A stretch of DNA of 16,490 bases, taken from NCBI GenBank assembly GCA_904501915.1, contig CAJGCV010000043.1:1-16490 (forward strand). The letters are read 5' to 3'. Numbering within the stretch: the first letter of the stretch is position 1; the number at the start of each line of letters is the position of its first letter. Below are positions 13,732 through 16,490 of this stretch, in pieces. Made by a program: the position numbers and the translations under genes. Under the pieces are notes generated by a model. That model was given only the letters and a program-made list of their open reading frames with translations, searched no databases and was not told the DNA's origin. This DNA is from an uncultured Akkermansia sp. (GTDB lineage Bacteria > Verrucomicrobiota > Verrucomicrobiia > Verrucomicrobiales > Akkermansiaceae).

Positions 13732-15153
13732 TTAATGAAATAATTCGGCGTAGGCGGAAGCCTGCGGGCCGGGGGTGATGGTGGTGTAGGTGATGCCGAA
13801 GGCATCGCGGCAGGCTTCGGGGGAATCGAATACCCCTGCCCCGGCAAAGGCGTACATGGACGCACCGAGCACCGTGCTTTCGGAAACGTTGGAGATGCGG
13901 ATGGGCAGTCCGAGGATGTCGGCACGCATCTGGGTCCACACCTTGTTGCGGGCGCCGCCGCCCACGAGCAGCAGGTCGGTGGACTTGAAGCCACCCACCT
14001 TCTCAAGCTTCTGCAGACGCTGCTTGAGGCGCAGGGTAAGAGCCTCCATGGCCGCGCGGTAGATGTGGGCGCGGGTGCGACCCAGCACCAGCCCCTGAAT
14101 GCTGCCGGGCACGGCATCGCTTGGCAGGAAATCGGGGATGAGTTTCACGCCATCGCAGCCGGGGGCAATCTTTTCTGCCTCGGCATCCATGGTATCGAAG
14201 CTCTCGCCGTTGTAGCAGGTGGCTTTCACCCACTCAATGATGCCGCTGGCAATCCACTGCAGACCGGGGTTAAGCAGACCGGCCTTGCTGTCGTATTCCA
14301 CGGTGGCACCAGCAGCGTAGTCCTCTGTTTCCAGGCTGGCCTTGGCGGTGCGCAGCATCAGGATTTCCCAGGTGCCGCTGGAAAGGAACGGCTGGTTTTC
14401 CTGCACTCCGCTGCCAAAAAGGGCGAACTGGGTGTCGTGCCCGGTGGAAATGACCGGCACGGCGTTCGGCAGGCCCAGCAGCTCGCAGGCATCGGGGGTA
14501 AGCGTGCCGATAACATCGCCGGCATTCACCATGGGCGGGAAGAGTTCCTTCTTAATCCCCAAGGTGGCGAGAATCTCCGAGCTCCAGTCACCGGTGACCA
14601 GATCCGTCATCTGGGAAGTGCCGGCCATGGTGCGGTCGGTTGCCATCACGCCGGTGAGGCGGTGGGCCAGGATGTTGGAGATGAAGAGCCAGGCGTGGGC
14701 CTGCTCCAGGAGTTCCGGACGGTTTTCCTTGAGCCAGATGAGTTTATAGATGGTGTTGAAGGCAAACTCACCCACACCGGAAATCTTGTTGAGCATGGCC
14801 TGGGGCATATACTCAGCCACACGCTTCATCACCTCTGCGGTGCGCGGGCATTTCCAGGAAATGACGGGGTAGAGCAGCTCGCCAGCCTCATTCACCAGCG
14901 CACCATCCACACCAAAGGTGGTGATGGTCACGCCCTTCACCTGCGAAGCGTCAATCTGCGGCAGAATTTCGCGGGCGCAGGCGGCCAGCTGGTTCAGAAT
15001 GCGGTCGGCATTCCACACGTGGAAATCCGGGTTCTCTGCACCAGCATCGGTGGAGTTGGGCTGGCTGGATTTAGCCACCAGCTGCCCCTTATCATCTACG
15101 AGAATGGCGCGTACGTTGGTCGCGCCGCAATCTAAGCAAAGTACGTATGCCAT
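13732..15153 (-). CDS. fucK: L-fuculokinase (FGGY family)
   Basis: It phosphorylates L-fuculose to L-fuculose-1-phosphate with ATP. The 473-residue length matches E. coli FucK. The N-terminal ATPase motif is LCLDCGATNVRAILVDDKG at 5-23; TTFGVDGAL near 86 carries the FGGY-type substrate Asp; YPVISWKCPRTAEVM follows; MAGTSQM, ISTGHDTQFALFGSG and FLSSGTWEILMLR lie in the middle. LLLVGGGARNKVWTQMRAD and a SESTVLGAS stretch form the C-terminal ATP site. The frame stays open upstream to 15486, but that overlaps fucI, so the ATG at 15153 is the start. No strong Shine-Dalgarno site is seen. It sits between fucI and fucA, which fixes fucose over rhamnose. Confidence 0.95.
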   Translation of the reverse strand: MAYVLCLDCGATNVRAILVDDKGQLVAKSSQPNSTDAGAENPDFHVWNADRILNQLAACAREILPQIDASQVKGVTITTFGVDGALVNEAGELLYPVISWKCPRTAEVMKRVAEYMPQAMLNKISGVGEFAFNTIYKLIWLKENRPELLEQAHAWLFISNILAHRLTGVMATDRTMAGTSQMTDLVTGDWSSEILATLGIKKELFPPMVNAGDVIGTLTPDACELLGLPNAVPVISTGHDTQFALFGSGVQENQPFLSSGTWEILMLRTAKASLETEDYAAGATVEYDSKAGLLNPGLQWIASGIIEWVKATCYNGESFDTMDAEAEKIAPGCDGVKLIPDFLPSDAVPGSIQGLVLGRTRAHIYRAAMEALTLRLKQRLQKLEKVGGFKSTDLLLVGGGARNKVWTQMRADILGLPIRISNVSESTVLGASMYAFAGAGVFDSPEACRDAFGITYTTITPGPQASAYAELFH

Positions 15154-15169
15154 ATCAGGAAAAAGCGAA

Positions 15170-15199
15170 CAAGCTGCCGGGGTTACCCCCGGCAGCTTG
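15170..15199 (-). terminator. intergenic hairpin between fucI and fucK
   Basis: CAAGCTGCCGGGG (15170-15182) pairs perfectly with CCCCGGCAGCTTG (15187-15199), 13 bp around a 4-nt loop. On the minus strand TTCGCTTTTTCC follows. It is terminator-like but the T run is delayed, so partial termination or protection of the fucI mRNA 3' end is likely. It would give more isomerase than kinase and aldolase. Confidence 0.7.
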
Positions 15200-15214
15200 C
15201 CTTGGTAAATGAGA

Positions 15215-16490
15215 TTAATACTTACCGTAGATGGGGCCGAAGTTGGCGCAGGCGCGGAAGTCGGCGCTTTCGGGGCAAGCGGTACCGAAGAGGTCCCAGG
15301 CTGCCGGACGATACACCTTATCCTCGGGCACGTTGTGGGCGTATACGGGGATGCGGAGCATGGAAGCCAGGGTGATGATATCGGCACCGATGTGGCCGTA
15401 GGTCCAGGCGCCGTGGTTGGCACCCATGTTGGCCATGACGGTGTACACATCCTTGAAGCCGCCCTTACCGGTGAGACGGGGGGCAAACCAGGTGGTGGGC
15501 CAACCCGGGTCGGTGCGCTGGTCGAGCTTGTCGTTCACCTCCTGCGGCAGGTCGCAGGTCCAGCCTTCCACGATGGTGAGCACGGGACCCTGCCCCTTCA
15601 CGAGGTTCATGCGGATCATGGTCACAGGCACATTGCCCTTGGACACGAAGTGGAGGGAGTAGCCGCCGCCGCGGAAGTATTCGCGGTTGGCCGGGCACCA
15701 CTCGGAAGCACCCATCATAGCCTCGATGTCGGCCTGGGTGGTCTCGCCGGTCTTCTTCATGATGGGGGTACCATCCTCAGCGGTGGAGTGCATGTTGCCG
15801 TCCAGCGCGGTGGAACCGGAGTTGATGAGGTGCATGATGCCGTCCTTGGCAAGGCCTTCCATGGTGTAGCCGGTCACGCGCTTCACAGCGGCGGGGCTCC
15901 AGTAGGTGCGGATGTCGGAGAAGCAGGCAGCGCGGCCGGTGAGCTGGTGCAGCAGGAGCATGCACACGCCATTCATGGCATCGTTTTCCGTGGCGAAGGG
16001 AATAGCCTCACGCGGGCCGTTCCAGTCGAAGGTGCTGTTCAGGATGGACTCAGCCATGTCGCCGTTCGGGTAGAAGTCCGTCCAGTGGCGCTGGCCCTGG
16101 AAGCCACCGCAGATAGCATTGAAGCCCAGGCCCTCTTCCTCGCGGTCAATGGTCTTGAGGTAGGGGTTGCCGTGCATCATGTCGCGGAAGATGATGGTCA
16201 TGAGGATGGATTCGCGCAGGGTGCGCTCCTTCTCCTCGGGGGAAAGAACGAGGTCGGGGCGGTTGCGGTCCGGACCAATCTTCACGTACTTCTTGGCCCA
16301 CTCCATAGCCAGGTCGAACTCGGCCTTGTCGTAGATGCCCAGCTCCATGCGGCGGCGCACTTCGGTCATGTCGACAGCCTGCACACGCATGCCCATGTAG
16401 CTTTCCCAGAAGTTCTGGTCAACGATGGAACCGGCGATACCCATGGAGCAGCCACCGATGGAGAGGTAGCCCTTGCCACGCAGGGTAGCC
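15215..16490 (-). CDS. fucI: L-fucose isomerase, 5' end outside the window
   Basis: It interconverts L-fucose and L-fuculose using Mn2+. The visible C-terminal 424 residues match FucI (about 590 in full), so roughly 170 N-terminal residues lie beyond the window. Family landmarks are [49 protein letters not shown] (the region with the catalytic Glu), the [10 protein letters not shown] metal region, [19 protein letters not shown] with the active-site His, and the terminal [14 protein letters not shown]. The Met at 16444 is internal: the frame continues upstream with [14 protein letters not shown]. The promoter of the operon must be outside the window. Confidence 0.95.
   Translation of the reverse strand, partial: ATLRGKGYLSIGGCSMGIAGSIVDQNFWESYMGMRVQAVDMTEVRRRMELGIYDKAEFDLAMEWAKKYVKIGPDRNRPDLVLSPEEKERTLRESILMTIIFRDMMHGNPYLKTIDREEEGLGFNAICGGFQGQRHWTDFYPNGDMAESILNSTFDWNGPREAIPFATENDAMNGVCMLLLHQLTGRAACFSDIRTYWSPAAVKRVTGYTMEGLAKDGIMHLINSGSTALDGNMHSTAEDGTPIMKKTGETTQADIEAMMGASEWCPANREYFRGGGYSLHFVSKGNVPVTMIRMNLVKGQGPVLTIVEGWTCDLPQEVNDKLDQRTDPGWPTTWFAPRLTGKGGFKDVYTVMANMGANHGAWTYGHIGADIITLASMLRIPVYAHNVPEDKVYRPAAWDLFGTACPESADFRACANFGPIYGKY

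Noticed and set aside
14065..15135. 356-residue plus-strand ORF over fucK
   Set aside because: Gly/His/Val-rich antisense shadow of a strongly biased GC-rich gene; no recognisable motif.
15154..15486. N-terminal extension of fucK by 111 residues
   Set aside because: The frame is open but the region covers the fucI 3' end and the hairpin, is Pro/Ser/Thr-rich, and the FGGY fold begins at the Met at 15153.
15215..16444. fucI starting at the Met at 16444
   Set aside because: The frame continues to the window edge with FucI-like sequence, so that Met is internal and the gene is cut by the window.
1..16490. CRISPR array, transposon ends, integrase or tRNA attachment site at the island borders
   Set aside because: No regularly spaced repeats, no transposase or recombinase protein, and no tRNA gene seen; the island has no visible mobility genes.

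Overview
The window looks like a chromosomal segment of a moderately GC-rich bacterium, most plausibly a gut-type Verrucomicrobiota member (Akkermansia-like). Reasons: a clear rplS, a complete-looking L-fucose catabolic block of the mucin-degrader type, weak use of Shine-Dalgarno sites outside rplS, and large eukaryote-like signalling proteins. The phylum is an inference and cannot be proven from this sequence alone.

Layout. (1) 78-422 is rplS (+) with a strong intrinsic terminator. (2) 617-2061 (+) is a compact putative RiPP locus of the graspetide type: an extended -10 promoter, a 75-residue precursor-like peptide, a terminator-like hairpin, an MvdC/MvdD-like ATP-grasp ligase, and a tiny membrane peptide overlapping or following its end. 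(3) 2062-2436 holds no large gene. It contains a promoter-like element, a small hairpin, a very strong intrinsic terminator (possible small RNA or 3' UTR), a possible 40-residue membrane ORF on the minus strand, and an 8-bp inverted repeat.

(4) 2437-12744 is a divergent seven-gene signalling island. Leftward from about 10730 run a zinc-ribbon protein, a PrsW-family intramembrane protease with two GYF_2 domains, a P-loop GTPase with GYF_2 and zinc-binding parts, a GAP1-like (GTPase-associated protein) single-pass membrane protein, and a 919-residue single-pass coiled-coil protein. All are overlapping or tightly spaced. Rightward run a small HTH regulator (possibly leaderless) and a transmembrane Ser/Thr protein kinase. 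The set resembles predicted NTP-dependent biological-conflict systems built around TRAFAC GTPases and GAP1 proteins. Three members share a topology of cytoplasmic N-terminal module, one membrane helix and helical C-terminal part, so I infer a membrane-spanning sensing complex with a kinase, a GTPase and a protease as outputs.

(5) 12811-16490 (minus) is the L-fucose operon, in transcription order fucI (5' end outside the window), an intergenic hairpin, fucK, fucA and a terminator. It converts L-fucose to L-fuculose, then L-fuculose-1-phosphate, then dihydroxyacetone phosphate plus L-lactaldehyde. No fucose transporter or regulator is visible.

No tRNA, rRNA, CRISPR array, transposase or integrase was recognised.
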